The translations under genes were made by a program, and so were the position numbers. A stretch of DNA of 6,014 nt, from positions 24,221 to 30,234 of the forward strand of contig MHIY01000010.1 in the NCBI GenBank assembly GCA_001817755.1, written 5' to 3'. The notes beneath the pieces are model-generated. The model made no database searches. It worked only from the letters and a program-made list of their open reading frames with translations, and had not been told where the DNA came from. Numbering within the stretch: position 1 is the stretch's first letter; each line of letters opens with the position of its first letter. Shown in pieces: positions 5,258 to 6,014 of the stretch. This stretch comes from Candidatus Colwellbacteria bacterium RIFCSPLOWO2_01_FULL_48_10 (GTDB lineage Bacteria > Patescibacteriota > Minisyncoccia > UBA6257 > Colwellbacteraceae).

Positions 5258-5303
5258 CACCAACACTAACCATCGCCCGATCGGGCGATGGTTAGTGTTG
5301 GTG
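5258..5303. repeat. Perfect palindrome downstream of the Cas2-fold gene (23-bp arms)
   Basis: The arms run 5258-5280 and 5281-5303 without a spacer, centred on CCGATCGG. The core CTAACCATCGC is shared with 4631-4666, and differences between the two palindromes occur as matched pairs in both arms. It begins 13 nt after the stop codon. An A-rich stretch (AAAATAGATAAAAA) lies before it, which is a T-run on the minus strand, while only GTGTTT follows on the plus strand. It may act as a terminator, a protein site, or both. Confidence 0.82.
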
Positions 5304-5348
5304 GTGTTTATGGATCGGCCTGTCTTGGAAGGTGTGGGCGATTTCCGA

Positions 5349-5377
5349 TGGACTCGGGACTCGGGGCGCGATATAAT
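5349..5377 (+). promoter_or_regulatory. Promoter of the FtsA-like ORF
   Basis: TGGACT (5349-5354, 4 of 6), a 17-nt spacer and a perfect TATAAT (5372-5377). The predicted start point falls at 5384, which is the G of an in-frame GTG, so the message would be leaderless. Confidence 0.55.
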
Positions 5378-5383
5378 TTATGG

Positions 5384-6014
5384 GTGCAACAATCAGCTCA
5401 CCCCGAGAATTCAAGTTTGCCTAAATTCGCGACTTATTTTTTTACCGCCAGCCTCAACAGGAAGAATCCCAACGCCCAGATATCGGTCGTTGATGTCGGC
5501 AACCATGTGAGCGAGGGATTGTGGAAGGCTTTTAATGAATTGCGCCGCGACGCCTCGGTGAAACTCGGCATAAGCGAGCTCGAGTTGGGCATATCCGACA
5601 TAAAGATAATCGGTATTAGGATAGACGGGCACAGGGTTTTCAATGCCGAAGGTTTTACCGGCAAGGCGATGCAGATAACGTATCTTATGACACTTGCGCC
5701 CAAAGGCGAACTGGTTTCGTTGAGGGGTTTTTTTGATTCCGGAACTGTGAGAGCGTTCATGGCTGCGGAGGCTACTCGCGCGCCCAACGCCATCTACGCC
5801 GAGCAGGGAAATACGTCAACCTCCATTTTTACGGTCATGCCTCATAAGACCGCCCACGTTACGGATAGTCCGTGGGGCGGGGACGCCTCGGCGCTTGCGC
5901 TTGGTCAGATATTGGCCAGCGACGACATGTCGGCGAATAAAATCCTTTACTCCCGGTTCCTTGCCGGGGCCGTTTCCGCCGCGGTACTCAGAAAAATGGC
6001 CAGGGCCTTCTTCA
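5384..6014 (+). CDS. FtsA-like actin-fold protein, 5' part, runs off the window
   Basis: This frame is open for 210 codons to the window edge with no stop. About residues 66-115 resemble the SHS2 (1C) part of FtsA: ISDIKIIGIRIDGHRVFNAE, then GFTGKAMQITYLMTLAP and ELVSLRGFFDSG. Residues 136-170 resemble the second phosphate-binding region: IYAEQGNTSTSIFTV followed by SPWGGDASALALGQIL, parallel to the FtsA D-x-G-x-x-T-x-x-x-V and later GG segments, but with Gln141 where Asp is usual. A Val-Val-Asp-Val-Gly (35-39) precedes a helix directly, so the usual N-terminal 1A lobe is missing or very short. GTG at 5384 is chosen because it coincides with the predicted transcription start; TTG at 5417 or ATG at 5348 are alternatives. 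It may be a diverged CPR family with a division or membrane role, or a truncated copy. The family call rests on pattern matching only. Confidence 0.55.
   Translation, partial: MQQSAHPENSSLPKFATYFFTASLNRKNPNAQISVVDVGNHVSEGLWKAFNELRRDASVKLGISELELGISDIKIIGIRIDGHRVFNAEGFTGKAMQITYLMTLAPKGELVSLRGFFDSGTVRAFMAAEATRAPNAIYAEQGNTSTSIFTVMPHKTAHVTDSPWGGDASALALGQILASDDMSANKILYSRFLAGAVSAAVLRKMARAFF

Noticed and set aside
4631..5303. CRISPR array or cas locus around the Cas2-fold gene
   Set aside because: Only two palindromes exist, with a gene rather than spacers between them, and there is no cas1 or effector in the window.
5380..5424. Short ORF from ATG 5380 (14 codons) as a leader peptide of the FtsA-like gene
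   Set aside because: It starts upstream of the predicted transcription start and has no ribosome site, so it is unlikely to be translated.
5434..5793. Minus-strand ORFs over the right end
   Set aside because: They are shadows of the plus-strand frame that stays open to 6014 and has FtsA-like features and a promoter.

Overview
The window most resembles a member of the Patescibacteria (Candidate Phyla Radiation, CPR). The evidence is a 617-residue alanyl-tRNA synthetase that stops right after its editing domain, a winged-helix/Cas2-fold protein of the kind common in CPR genomes, an FtsA-like actin-fold ORF, and plus-strand genes with almost no 5' leader. The lineage is inferred from gene content and was not checked against a database. 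The standard code fits: TGA ends both alaS and the NYN gene.

Left part, about 1-1976, minus strand: two lipoprotein genes in tandem (a fibronectin-III-like protein, 318-773, and a cysteine-rich repeat protein, 1001-1843). Each is a self-contained cassette with a TTGACA-N17-TATNNT promoter, a leader of about 100 nt containing a hairpin, a GGAGG ribosome site, a related signal peptide, and a nearly identical 65-nt terminator. The mature proteins are unrelated, so the expression parts look duplicated while the payload differs. Bases 1-208 hold no convincing gene but several inverted repeats.

Middle part, plus strand: an AT-rich NYN-domain (DUF88/LabA-like) putative nuclease gene (2027-2539) ends inside its own terminator. 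It is followed by alaS (2654-4507). alaS is a compositional mosaic, with GC-rich ends and an AT-rich centre from about 3300 to 3945.

Right part, plus strand: a winged-helix/Cas2-fold (PaaX-like) gene (4682-5245) lies between two long palindromes that share a core and differ by paired, compensatory changes. Beyond it a promoter leads into an ORF that runs off the window (5384 onward). That ORF resembles the SHS2 and following part of FtsA-like proteins but has little room for the usual N-terminal ATPase lobe.

The genes do not form one pathway. The lipoproteins are probably cell-surface proteins, alaS and the FtsA-like ORF are housekeeping functions, and the NYN and Cas2-fold genes are nucleic-acid proteins. 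The most notable signals are the palindrome pair around the Cas2-fold gene and the duplicated lipoprotein cassette with its conserved leader RNA.
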